Shown: positions 11,950 through 23,460 of the stretch, piece by piece
How the letters are laid out: the number at the start of each line of letters is the position of its first letter
Position numbering within the stretch: the stretch's first letter is position 1
Assembly: GCA_035236585.1 (NCBI GenBank)
Contig: CP141127.1
Location: forward strand, 66,941,495 to 67,005,494
Reading direction: 5' to 3'
DNA: 64,000 bases
Source of the DNA: Warburgia ugandensis
Lineage: Eukaryota > Streptophyta > Magnoliopsida > Canellales > Canellaceae
The notes under the pieces: generated by a model
The model's input: only the letters and a program-made list of their open reading frames with translations
Told to the model about the DNA's origin: nothing
Database searches by the model: none
Program-made: the position numbers and the translations under genes

Positions 11950-12690
11950 TCATCTTTGAGTTTCCCTAGAGGGTTTAGCATTGTCTTCCTTGTGTAGCCT
12001 GTGCATACACATGGCTGAACTAATCCCTTTTATGTCTGCTATGGTCCACCTGGGAGTAGTCATATGTTCCTTAAGAACATTAAGTAATTTTCCCTTGTAT
12101 GTCTTGTCTAGATCTGATACTATTACAATAGGTAAGGTTTCATCTGGTCCTAGATAAGAGTACTTATGTTTGTCAGGCAAGGGTTTTTGGGCCAAATAAG
12201 GTGGTTGCTCTATAGAGGGTATGAGAATAGACTTTGAAGGTGGGAGTGGCTCCACATAAGGGCCCTACTTGGAGATGCCATGATTGGAGCAGCCTATAAA
12301 AGGTTGTTCACCTCCTCAATAGACTTGTCTAAACCAAAATATTCATTAAAATGCATGATGGAATCCTTTATTAGGTTAGACATGGAAGATAGTGGATGAA
12401 TGTCATGAATTAGACTCTCCATAAAATTCACCTCACAAGAATCATCAAGGTCTAAATGTTGTAGGTCGATGTCAGTGACATTAAGCTTAAATTTCACATT
12501 ACCGAATGACAATTTCATTACACCATTTGTATAGTTAATAATGGCATTGGATGTTGCTACGAATGGACATCCAACTATAATCAAGATATGACTGCCCAGA
12601 TCAGGTATACGTTGGATGTCAAGTACAATGAAATTGATTGAGCAATAAAACTAGTCCACTTGTATCAACACATCTTCAACCAAACTATAG
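11950..12690 (-). pseudogene. Protease region and PR-RT linker relic
   Basis: 11950-12255 contains KPLPDKHKYSYLGPDETLPI and GWT/RWTIADIKGIS-like residues, with KPSRETQR at the end. This is the segment just before RT in Athila elements. 12294-12584 repeats the protease-region sequence found at 2295-2639 and in element C. The match to 2213-2770 is close enough to call the two copies one family. Confidence 0.75.
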
Positions 12691-15255
12691 ATTGTTATAA
12701 GAGGCTGGTAATTTAATTATCTTAGGGTCATGATAGTTTGAAATGAATATTTTAGCATGATTCCATTGGATTAGAAGTAAATTTTCATGTATTTCATAAC
12801 ATAGGATCATGATAGTTTAAGTATAGTTTTATTTCATTAGGTTATGTTACATTCATAGGAATTATGTTAGTATAAATAGTTGTTAAATTTATATTGGATT
12901 TATGCTTTAAAGTTTATGCTTTATTTATTGTCAAATTTTAATAGTAGATTCAAATGTTAAGTAGTTGTTAAGATATAATGAGCATAAATCACCAAAAATG
13001 TAAACTAATGGAATATAGAGATTCATGGACAATTAAGATGAGTGAATGACTTTGACTTAATATTAGTAAAGGCTATAGTTGGTAGGACAATATAAGGATT
13101 ATCAAATCCTTGGCCTAAACTAGGAGAATAATAAACCCCATGAATGACATTTTAAATGTTCATGGACTTTATTAAAATCAATTAGAAAGAGTACTTAGGG
13201 TTAACATGCTCATAAGAACCTTATGAAAGGTTGAGCTAAGGTCACTTTAGTGAATGTTGAACATGGTGGTTAAGGGGGTTTTCTAACAGAGCCTCGCTCT
13301 TCCCCTACCTTCTGTTGATGTTTGTGAGGTCTAAACGCCTCCTTACATGAGGATTGAAGTAACCACTTTGTGTTCAACCATTCAGCTAGTAAGCCTTAAC
13401 CAATTGGAAATAAGAGGAGCAGTCTAGACTTAGGATGAAATAAGTTATCTTCAACCACTAAAACATTAACTGGTTGAATAATAATAATAAGAGCATAAAA
13501 GGTTAGGTAATTATCTAACCCTAATAAAAATTGTAAGTAAGATAAGGACGATCAAACAAGATCCATGGGATCTTGAATGATCAAGAACAATGAAAAGAAA
13601 TAAATACTTGTCGATGATGATTGATATATATTGCTTGCAATTTAAATCAAATAGAATAGAAGATCTGAACCCTTGATCAATTATGATTCAAGGAAGAAAA
13701 CCAAGATCATCCTCCTTACGGATGATCAAACAGCTAAACTTAGATCAAAGAAGAACTAGATGATAGAATATCTAAGCCCTTGATCTTTATCAACATGTAT
13801 AAATTGTTAACCAAAGTATCTATGAAAAATCAAGATCAAAGAAAGGTATACATAAAGACTTAGAATAGAAAATACATAGATATGAAAGATTAGAAGATCA
13901 TTCTAACCATCAGATCTATTGATCAATAGGATAAACACTATATGAGGAAGATAGATCATGACAGGACACAATATCTAGATCCTTTATATCAAAGGACAAG
14001 ATTAAACAAAGAATATAGATAGGATAAAAAATATAGGATTATTCATATTGTATATATATTGACAATATGTATGGATTTACAGATTACATATATCAGTCAG
14101 GATCATGGAAGATTTGAAGAGATGGATCACTACTTGAAGGTAGGAGGATTTTATGAATGCATCTACATGAGAAATACATGTTGTATACATGATCTTATGT
14201 CTGGAAATGTTGACAAGTATAATGTAAATACTTGTATTAAACTCATTGAAAACCTTTATGTTCCAACCAAAGCACATATGAAATGGTTAAGTTAGAATTG
14301 GGGAAAACCCTAAGTGAATAGGGACTAGGAGTATTCCAACCATAGATTAAAAAACAAATTGTATAATAGGTATAAAAATTAATGCATGGGAACCATTCAT
14401 ATAGAATGGTGATCCCTAAACTTATGTGAACATGTGTATCATTCATTGTAAATGATGATCCCTAAGTTTGAAGTGAAATCCTATTCTCGGTATAAGAATA
14501 CCAAAATACGAGGATAATGATATAAACAGACAAGACATCTGATAAGTAAAAGAATACTTTATATACAAGCATGGAGGCTTGTGATTTTTGTTTTAAACAA
14601 GCATATACCTAGGGATGCTATGCTAGGAGGGTTACGAGGGTTTGACACCCGCTCTCTAAAATGTGATATATATGATGATACCATGCCCAAAGAGAGGCAA
14701 AAGGTTGAGTGCGGCAATTCTGGGAAGGCCACCACTATGACGATCTGTCTCCCCATATAGACATGACATAGATGATTTTCCACATTTGGTATCAATGGAG
14801 TATGAAAGCAATTATCCGAGCATGCTAGTATGGATCAAACTGTAGCATAGTAGTCCTTTGAGTATTTTGCATTATGATGCATGGCATAATGTGATGCCAA
14901 TACTGCCCAAATGAGGTAGTATTTTTCAGCAGAGTTTGGATGATTGATCAACTTAGTGGGTCTGAGTGTGACTATTGATGTTTAAGATATTAACTATTTT
15001 TCATGATTTTGACCGTATATATATCTATACGACATATGCGATATGTATGTGTAAGGATGTACATATATGACAAAGTAAAGAGATTGATCCATAGTATGAA
15101 TAATGGGATTATGAAGTATTAAGATTATACTGTCAAATTATTATGCTTCTTGAAATCCCCTACTAAGCATATCTTGCTAAGATATTGTAAATATTTGAAT
15201 GTTTACAATATCTTAGATATAGAGAAGGAGAATTAGGAGCTCAAGACTTAAGAAG
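12691..15255 (+). repeat. F1: truncated F-family long LTR, left part
   Basis: From about 13060 this aligns base by base with F2 (about 50925-53090). Together with 17169-17547 it forms one LTR whose first 2 kb or so is missing or unrecognisable. 12691-13060 is AT-rich and matches F2 only weakly. There are no coding signs; scattered short frames are chance. The block at about 13105-13470 is homologous to the Athila leaders. The right end of this part is the insertion point of an E-family solo LTR. Confidence 0.7.
13105..13470 (+). other. Athila-leader-like block inside the F1 LTR
   Basis: It shares a long run of matching words with the leaders of A, B and C: CTTGG-CC, AATCAATTAG-AAGAG, GTCACT, GAGGTCTAAACGCCTCC, GAGGATTG and AACCACTTT. 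The hairpin CCTT-ACAT-GAGG lies near 13341-13352. The same block is in F2 at about 50965-51310. Confidence 0.6.
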
Positions 15256-17173
15256 TGTAATGACTCCAATTTTGTAATATTAAAATCCCAAGTTAGCAAT
15301 GAAAAGTTCAGTTTTTGAAGATAAGGGCATTTTAAGCACTTCACTATTCACCTTGACTGAACTCAGAAATTTTATCCTAAAAATGGTACCATTAGGTGCG
15401 TCTCGGAAAAAGGAATCCAACAAGACCAAAATCACCTAAAACAAAGTTAAAATGAGCAAGTTATGGCCCTTTGAAGTACAGGGGCAAAAATGTAATTTTT
15501 ACAAAAAGGATTTAGCCTGCAAACACAGGGGCCCGTTTTGATACGGGCACCCTTCATCTTCAACCCCCTAGAGGGTTCTAGAACGGCGATGATTGGAGGG
15601 GAAATCACCGCCATTCTGGAGGTTTCTCCACCGCCATTCAAGGGCGGTGAGAGCCCCCTCCAGAACCCTCTTATAGCTCTATAAATAGAGCTCTTGGGCG
15701 CTTCTAATGGCAACCCAAAAGCTTGATGAAAACCCATTTTGGAGAAGCAACCAAGAGGAGAAACGAGAAGAAAAACCCAGCAACGAGCCAGGAGCATACG
15801 AGGACAAAGGGGTTAGCGCGACCTAGCCAAGTAGGCACTCTATTGCTACTAGACTTTTAAAAAGAGCCATGATTGTTTTGAATGCATGTATAAATTATAT
15901 GACTTGTTTAGCATGACTTATGTTATGGCTTGTTTAGCATATAAATGAATTCAGCATGCATATGATTAAATACTTTATGCATAGACATGTTTCGCAAATA
16001 ATTGCATATATTGCATGATTTGTGAGCACTGAGTTCTTACAAAATTGCATGTCCTTGAGGGTTACCAAAAGACGCTGGAGTGCCCAAAAGACGCTGGGTA
16101 GGCAGTTGTGTGGGCCAGGCAGTTGTGAGGGACCCAAAGAGGACAGGTTTTGAAAAATACATTGTGCATGTATTGCCAAGACATGTGCTACATGCATAGA
16201 TTGCATGATAAGTGTAGCCTTGACCGATAAGGGCGAGCTGATGAGGGTGGGCCGATGAGGGCGGGCCAGAGAGAGCTGACAACGCTTCTCGGCTAGCAGG
16301 TTTTTAGGCAGGGTTATGACTTTGAATGCAATACTAGCATGAGCAGATTTTATGCATTGCATTCATGTTTTGCAACCGATTGCATAAATTGCATGATTTA
16401 TGACGAATATGTGTCATATGCCCGTGGAGGCTATGACGCTATGTCCCTAAGTACCCGGGGACCACACGGAGGCGAGGTCGTGGGCATAGTTGGACCCTAT
16501 GGTTTTGTGGACTTATTTGCATTGCATATATCATGATATAAGGTTGGTCGACCATACCATACTAGATATCCATTAGTTGGATTCAATGAAGCATCTTATG
16601 CATATCATAATGTTATGATATATATGTATATGATACTTTCGATTTTGGATTATGTGATCCTTTAAGTCATTAGTATTTCAGTTTGACAATGGATTTTAAT
16701 ATCGATATTGAACTTGAGTATTCAGACATGCACATGTTTTGAAAGAGCATATGATTTTAAAACGTCTCATGCATTATAAAACTAGTAGTGATAGGCTCCT
16801 ATTGAGTATAGTATATACTCACCCAATCCTCAACATTTTTCAAACACAAAGTAAATACTTAAGGGCAAGGAACGCTTGTGCTAGAAGACACCCAGATTAA
16901 GTGTAAGTAAACCCCTACCTTATCTTTCAATGTTACTTGATTGTAGTTACTCTCTAATAGCTGAGGCTGTGACTAACACTTTCTTGGGAATAATGTTGAT
17001 TTAAAACTTTGCCATGGCTAGATAATTTGAGAATGTGTTTTGACACTCGGGGTTTTTATGAAAGATTGTTTTCCACAAGAAAAAGATTTTCATGCATTTC
17101 ATACCTATAAAACAAGATATCTCGCCTTTTTATCAAAATTGCATCATATAAAAACCCGGGTCATCACAAGAAG
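15251..17173 (+). repeat. E-family solo LTR with 5-bp target duplication (intronless form)
   Basis: The LTR runs 15256-17168 (1,913 bp), from TGTAATGACTCC to GTCATCACA, flanked by AGAAG on both sides (15251-15255 and 17169-17173). No internal region or primer site follows, so it is a solo LTR. It splits F1: flanking bases rejoin as in F2 near 53085. It differs from the other E LTRs in two ways. The GT-AG block is absent, with the two sides joined exactly at GAGCCAG/GAGCATACG (about 15790), and the segment at about 16150-16415 is of a different sequence type resembling part of the D 3' LTR. Confidence 0.92.
15606..15688 (+). promoter_or_regulatory. E LTR core promoter: CACCGCC repeats and TATA box
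   Basis: CACCGCC at 15606-15612 and 15629-15635 and its inverse GGCGGTG at 15643-15649 precede TATAAATAG at 15680-15688. The same layout occurs in the other E LTRs and, in altered form, in the D LTRs. Confidence 0.6.
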
Positions 17174-17547
17174 ACTTAGAAGAATAGTCAATCAGGGTAT
17201 ATCCCTTGAAGAAGTGTATTTTTATTTGGGAGCATTGTATTGTATTAAGAGTTTTAATGTATGGTGAGGTTTGAAATTTGGATTATGTAATTTGGACAAG
17301 TATTGTACTGATACCCGGGTTGTACTGTGAACTACTAAATGGATTCTAGAATTTAATAAAAGTATATTCCTTCAATGGAATTTTATCTTGTACAAAAATC
17401 TACTTATGATAGGTATGAAGTGATGACTTAGGTATTATAAAACAAGTTCTAAAGAAAAGAATTTTCACTAAAAAAATTTACTATCAAGGGTGCCCTGCCT
17501 TTGAAAAATGTATTACAAAATGCGTTACAAAAACCTGGGTCGCTACA
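17169..17547 (+). repeat. F1: right end of the F-family LTR
   Basis: It continues F1 after the solo LTR (including the duplicated AGAAG) and ends CTGGGTCGCTACA at 17547. It matches F2 at 53086-53478. No primer site follows on the plus strand, so F1 looks like a solo or 3' LTR remnant. Confidence 0.75.
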
Positions 17548-18632
17548 ATTAGTGTACCTAGGACTCATTTTCTCACTATCAATTCTTATGGTTCCTAAGT
17601 TGTTTGGCTATGAGCAGAGTGAACCATGCTCTAATACCAGCCATGGTGACACAAGTTATCACAAATGATTTTTTGAAAATACAAGATAGAAATGAGATTT
17701 TCTTTTAAAACATTTGAAATGTATAATGCATACATATTTTGTTTTTCAATTCTATCCTTTAGTCTGGTGTTACCTTAAAAACCTTCACATATACTAGTAG
17801 AAGTAAAAGCATACCATTCCGGTGTTCCATGGTCACAGACAAGCAATAAAGAATTAAATTTAAACCACATTTAAAATTAAATTTAGCAATGTCTCACGTC
17901 TTATTACATCAATTCCTAACTCATTCATAGTTGTAAAAGTATTTAAATATAACCAACTAAACTATCCTAATTCATACTTTTCCTCTACTTCCTCCTTCAA
18001 CGCTCTATGGACGAATTGGCTAGTCTTTTATTACTTCACTTGAAATGGTTTGTAGGGGTGAGTACAATGACTCAATAGTAATATGCCTAAATTGGCCATT
18101 AGAAAACCATGGCATCAATGTAAGCACAAAATAAATGATATAAATGATCACGCTTTTACAAAATCTTGTGTTTCCAAATCAATCAAAATTTATCTCAAAT
18201 CCTGCATGTGCTAAGCCTTTTAGGAATCTTTTCAAGCAATGACATATCACAATCTATCATATCACTAAATGGTAGTGCTCTACCATAAGCCCATCTAGGC
18301 AATAGTCAATATCCACAAGGATCACTAATGTGACAATCCATGTTCAATAACAGTAAGGTATATTATGCATGTAGAGGACCCACATCCAATTACCTTTGGT
18401 TGTGAACACTACATTAACTGCACTAGTCCTCATGAGGACATTGGATCATAAGAGAGCAGTCTCCCCATGACATAATACTCTCACCAATAGGCCTCTTAGG
18501 GTAGTTATCAACATTTAGAAGCTTGTGGTCAACTGGTCTACTAAGCATAGTAACCAAGGGATCTTACCCCTATCAATACTCGACTCGACCTAAGCAAGCT
18601 ACTTTTTGACTTTTTCAAGTCTATGTCATGAT
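17548..18632 (-). mobile_element. Gypsy element J: primer site and LTR remnant
   Basis: On the minus strand, GGTATTAGAGCATGGTTCAC (about 17617-17636) matches the initiator-Met-tRNA primer site plus leader seen in E (62340 onward). Below it (17548-17616) is a short leader cut by F1. Above it (about 17645-18632) is non-coding LTR sequence that includes the ACTCACCCC-type stretch near 18055 seen in E LTRs. The upper end is set by the start of B. No coding part remains. Confidence 0.55.
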
Positions 18633-20747
18633 TGTTGATACATATATGGAATTATTGCATATATTGATAAGTTTTAAATTTTTTATAAAGACCACCCAAT
18701 TAGTTACCCATGTGTTGCAACTTATAGGGGTAAATTAGGATTTTTTACCAAAATTCATAACATGTGCATTTTTTACCTAATGACTCAAAATTTTGATATT
18801 TTGTAGGTCCAAAGGCTAATCTTAGGCCAGTATGTGATTAATTATATTTTTCTAGGATTTAGTTATAGGTTTTTACTTTCTGTAGGAAGTTAGATGTGAT
18901 CTGATAACTGAGATTGAATGAGATGAACATTGAAGATCAAGATCAAAAGATTGAGATAAAGCCTAAGAATCATCAAACCAACATGAAATCAAAGGTTAAG
19001 ATCAAGCAATGGTTGCAATTAGAGGAGCTAAAGGTGGCCAAAGTGGACCCATGAAGTAAGCCATGCATTTTCACTACCTTTACATAGGTTGCATGCAAGC
19101 CACCAAGCCATATCCAAGCCATGACCAAGGTGACAAACTAAGGAGTCAAGCCAAGAAGGCTTCCAAAGCCAGCCATGAAGTCAAGCCAATGGAGCCTTCA
19201 AAGTTAGCCATCTAAGTCACAGAAGCCATGTGACATGGAAGGATAAGATAGGAGGAAAATTAAGAAGATTATTGTTAACCTTCATTTAGCATGACTTTTG
19301 ATATATTTTTAAGATATTATTTATAAATTTATATGAAAAATATGTCATTTGAAAATTTTATACTCTAACCCAATTTGGTAAATTTTCAAGGGTAGATCAT
19401 TATCTACAGTAAGTATATGTAAAATTTAATATTGTATAATACTAATTAGGTTATTTTCTTTATTTTGTAGGTGGTAGATCAAGATCCATGTAGTTAGATC
19501 AAGCCGAACAACATCCTATATATCCAATCAAGCTTAGATTAAAATGGTAAGCTTAGATCAATCCAGATTATCTAGATCAAAATCAAGGATTCCAATTCAA
19601 TCCTTAAGAATCAAATCCAAACCATGAGCACAGGAGAATAAAGAATTGTAAGGGATTTTATGTTTAATGATGGAAAGTGAAAAAGATGAAGAGGAAATAG
19701 TATCTTAATAGGAAACTAAGTTTAAAATTAGGAAATTCAATTGATTTAGAATCCTTTGGAGAAAAGGAAAGATAATGGAGGAGTAGATTACTAAAAATTA
19801 AATTCAAATCAACTTCCCATCATCTATAAATACCATATCAAAGATGGAGTGAAGAAAGCTTGAAAATTTGAAGAAAACGAAGGTTGAAGAATATCAATAG
19901 TGCACATGCAGGCTAACATGTTGATTTCTACTTTGATACTCGATAAAAATCTCTAAATTTTGGTTCATTGGATAGAAGACATCATGGAGAAGAAGACATA
20001 GGAGTTTGATTTTCAATTTTCATTACAAATCATGTAATTTGAATTGGAAGTTAGCTACTTGCTACTGTTCGTATGAACAGTAACAGTTACTTAGAGTTTT
20101 GCACCTTTACTTTGGTTTATTTGATGAGATTTTGAATGTTCTAATCCTTTGCTTATATTCTTATTTGAGTTAGAAAGAGTTTCATATAAATTTTTTTGAG
20201 ATTTAATGCTCTAACTTGTTTAATATTATGAAATAATCTTGAAAGGTACTATTGTGTAGGTTGGTGAATAGCCTATGTTTGTGATTAAACATGTTAATTT
20301 CTATTATCTTGATTTGAAATCTAAATGTACAATTGAATTTATTGATATCAAATTGAAATTTTTTATTAGAAAGTAGAAGAAATTAGTGGCCAAAGTTACT
20401 GAAATCTCTGTGAATTCTGACTGTTCTTGGATATTAAACAAAGATTGGATTAATCCTGAATTGTGAATAGGGATAAGATAATTGCTTAGCTATTATCACA
20501 TAGGTGCAGCTATGTATGACTGTCTTAGTTACCTTCTTCTTTTCTAATAACACTCTCCCACTTGCAAACAAAGTAAGAGGTGTTGCTCTGATATTTTAAT
20601 TTGAAAAAAAATTAAGAAAATCAATGAATTGGATCTAATGTGTAATACATCAGAGAATGTTGCCCCAAGTTGAGTTCCTCTTGGATCAACCTATACTTGC
20701 ATAAGTTGTACTACAACAGCCTATGCACTTACAGAAAACAATTAACA
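18633..20747 (+). repeat. 5' LTR of element B
   Basis: It ends CAATTAACA at 20747, just before the primer site. From 19273 it aligns with the 3' LTR. The first 640 bases (18633-19272) have no counterpart in the 3' LTR but start like it (TTATTGCATA). That makes the 5' LTR about 2.1 kb, like the A and C LTRs. A TATA box (TATAAATA) is at 19825-19832. The stretch 19085-19210 is rich in CAAGCCA words. Confidence 0.6.
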
Positions 20748-20772
20748 AGTTTTTGACATCGTTGCGGAGGAC
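20748..20772 (+). other. Primer-binding site of element B
   Basis: TTTTTGACATCGTTGCGG follows the LTR end. It corresponds to the Athila/Tat Asp-tRNA primer site TTTTTGGCGCCGTTGCC. Confidence 0.7.
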
Positions 20773-21950
20773 CCACAACAAAGTTTCATAAAATTCAATA
20801 AAAATTTTAAAAATTCAAAAATTAAAATATTTTAGGAATTGCATTTTTTTAACATTATAGGAATTTTTAGGTGCATTTTTAATTTTTCTTACTACATAAT
20901 CACTCTATTTCCTGAATTTGGTACTTATTGTTATTTTAATTTTTTAAGAAATTAGAAAAAGGGAAAATTGGCAAGTAGAGCTTCATCAAATAAATAGAAT
21001 TTTCATGCTTTCCTAAAATAGGACCTTTTCATCTTCTTTTTTTTTAGTGAATCTTGTAGTGAGGCACATTATAACTTGCAATTTTAATTTCAATTTTAAA
21101 AGGGTGGTATTAAAATAGGGCAAGTGTGGGATAAGGTGGCCCACACTTGATCTTCATCAAAAACCCCACTATAAGTTTTCCTCACACTCTTTTTATTTCT
21201 AGTATAATTACATTTAGAATAATTTTGCATTTTTTGGTAGTATACTTTCATATAGATAGCATATTTTATAATTGTTATATTTTTAGGATTTGCATTAGTT
21301 TATTATTTTTAATTGCATTATTAAGGTGCATTTATTGCTTTAAGGTGATTTATATGTTGATTCAACTACCATGGAGTTTGAAAATTAATTAGTAGGGGCA
21401 CTCGACCCCATAATATAAAGGGTAGATTTAATTGCCACTTCTTGGCCCACTTAGGATAATCACCACAAGTGCACTATTCAACCTTCCTAACTAATTTAAA
21501 GTTAATTAAAAGAGACCTATAGAGGCCATCACATGATCGTAGGACCCTCTTAAAATGGATGTGATCTATTGTCACTCTAGTAGTTTTTGGTCATTGTGGT
21601 TATAGTGGGTGTCTTAAAATCCAAGTGAATTTCCCATGCCTTCTATTGACGCGGTTGAGGTATAAACACCTCTTGACACAAGGATTATACTACCCACTTT
21701 AAAGTAGAACCTAACTAGCAAGTAGTAGTCAAATTTGAAATAGAGAAAATCAAAATATTTTTGCTTATTAGCCTAAAGGATTGTTTGATTGTGTCCTTTG
21801 TTTATGCATCATTTTAGACATTAGGTTGAATCATTTAGTTTAGTTCAAAAAAAAAAAAAAAAAACTACATGATCAATCGCATTCATTGAGTAATATAAAC
21901 ACTAATTATAGGAGTAATTTACACCCTAGATATTAACAAAGATGATATTT
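20773..21950 (+). other. Untranslated leader of element B
   Basis: Non-coding. 21060-21320 aligns with C at 29370-29600 (GTAGTGAGGC, GTGGCCCACACTTGATC). 21420-21760 is the conserved leader block with the hairpin CTTG-ACA-CAAG at 21672-21682. An A18 tract lies at 21847-21864. The frame at 21147-21392 is not coding. Confidence 0.6.
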
Positions 21951-23460
21951 CCCCATCGAGGAACAATTCCCTCTTTAATGATGATGAACGACCTCTCATC
22001 CTAGATAGTGATGAAGTTTCCTCATGAACAAGCAATCCTCTCTTTGATGTTAATAATCCTCCACCTCTATTTAATGATAATATACATCCATGGAGGAATC
22101 ATTCTCCACCATATGGAAATAGGAGAAGGAACCAACTTAGAACACATGAGGATCAATGGCATAACTAAAATCCTCATAGGAGAACATTAAGAGACTATTT
22201 ATAGCCTATTTATACCAGCATACCTTCATGCATAAATTTACCTCCAAATGCTCCTATGGTTGAATTAAAGGTGGGAGTAATTCAATTACTTTCTAAATTT
22301 TATGGGTAGGATAGTGAGAGTCCTTGCCTGCATTTAAAATAATTTGATGAAGTGTGCATGACCCAACATACACAAAACATCAAATTAGGCATGGTAAGAC
22401 TTAAACCATTTTCTTTTTCTTTAAAGGAAAAAGCTAACACGTGGTTTCATTCACTGCCAGCAAGTTCCATACGAACCTGGCAAGAAATGATTAGGAAGTT
22501 CTTGAATAAGTTCTTTCCTATACATAAGACATACTCTCTACCAAAATATAATGAATTTTACCCAAAACGTGGTTTCATTCACTACCAGTGCTGGAAAAGA
22601 TTCAAGAAATTATTGTTAACTTGTCCACATCATGGATGTGCAATGAAAATTTCTTAAAGAAACAACCTGAAGAGGAGCAAGAGTATTTGGAATGGCTATG
22701 AGAGAGTGTGTAAACTTGGGCTGATTCAAAAAAAGTAGGTTACCCAAAAGGCATAAGTCCACCACTACATCTATTAGGAGAGGAATATGTGCTATGACTA
22801 AAAAAGATGATATGAAAACTAAAATAGCATCCCTAGCTAGAACAGTTGAGGCCATGGAAATGGAACAAATTTTCCTCTAAGAAAGTCAAACACACCCTAC
22901 TTAGGAATGTCCCATCGCTCCTACATTTTAGGATGCACTTCATGAACATACACATTCTTATGAGCAACATTTTCCCCCATCTTCAAAGACATATAATTCC
23001 TATTAGTGTAATTATCCTACTATTAATTGGAGAAATGAATATAATGCTAATGTCTCATATAAGGCCCAATACCACCCTTACCAACCATCATAAGGACCAC
23101 TTGCTCTTGGACCTTACCTTCCTCCACCTAAGAGGGAAGTGGAGGATAACTTTCATCAATTCATGCAATACCATGAGAAGAAAATTGCTCAAATTAAAGC
23201 CCAATTAAAAGAGAACATAAAACCCATGATTAAATTGAAGGACATGATGTCTCAAATGCTGTAGAACATTGAAAAAGGACAATATCATATCCCACCAAAT
23301 GCAAACCCTAATGATGTGGATGTGGTATGGGAGATTATTTCTTCAGTTACAAATATGGAACAAATAAAGGCAATTAGCATTTTTCATAGTGGTAAAATAA
23401 TTGAGAAATTTAGTCCTAAAGGGGTTGAGATAATATTAGAATTTGGTCCTACCCACTAAT
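21950..23460 (+). pseudogene. Athila-like gag relic of element B
   Basis: The best stretch, 22352-22657, reads LKPFSFSLKEKANTWFHSLP, then TWQEMIRKFLNKFFP and LLTCPHHGC, the retrotransposon-gag core of Athila elements. Upstream words such as RDYL and LPPNAPMVELK (about 22190-22290) also fit. Gag packages element RNA. This relic has several breaks. Other frames here are shadows. Confidence 0.75.

Larger units (their letters stand above)
8283..12690 (-). mobile_element. Athila-like element A, copy 1: PR-RT-RNaseH-IN part
   Basis: On the minus strand from 12690 down: protease region, PR-RT linker, reverse transcriptase, RNase H, integrase, then the 3' non-coding region and the LTR at 8282. Domain order and residues fit the Athila lineage of Ty3/gypsy. 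The gag half is missing: at 12690 the sequence switches to the F1 LTR. It is old and has many breaks. Confidence 0.8.
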
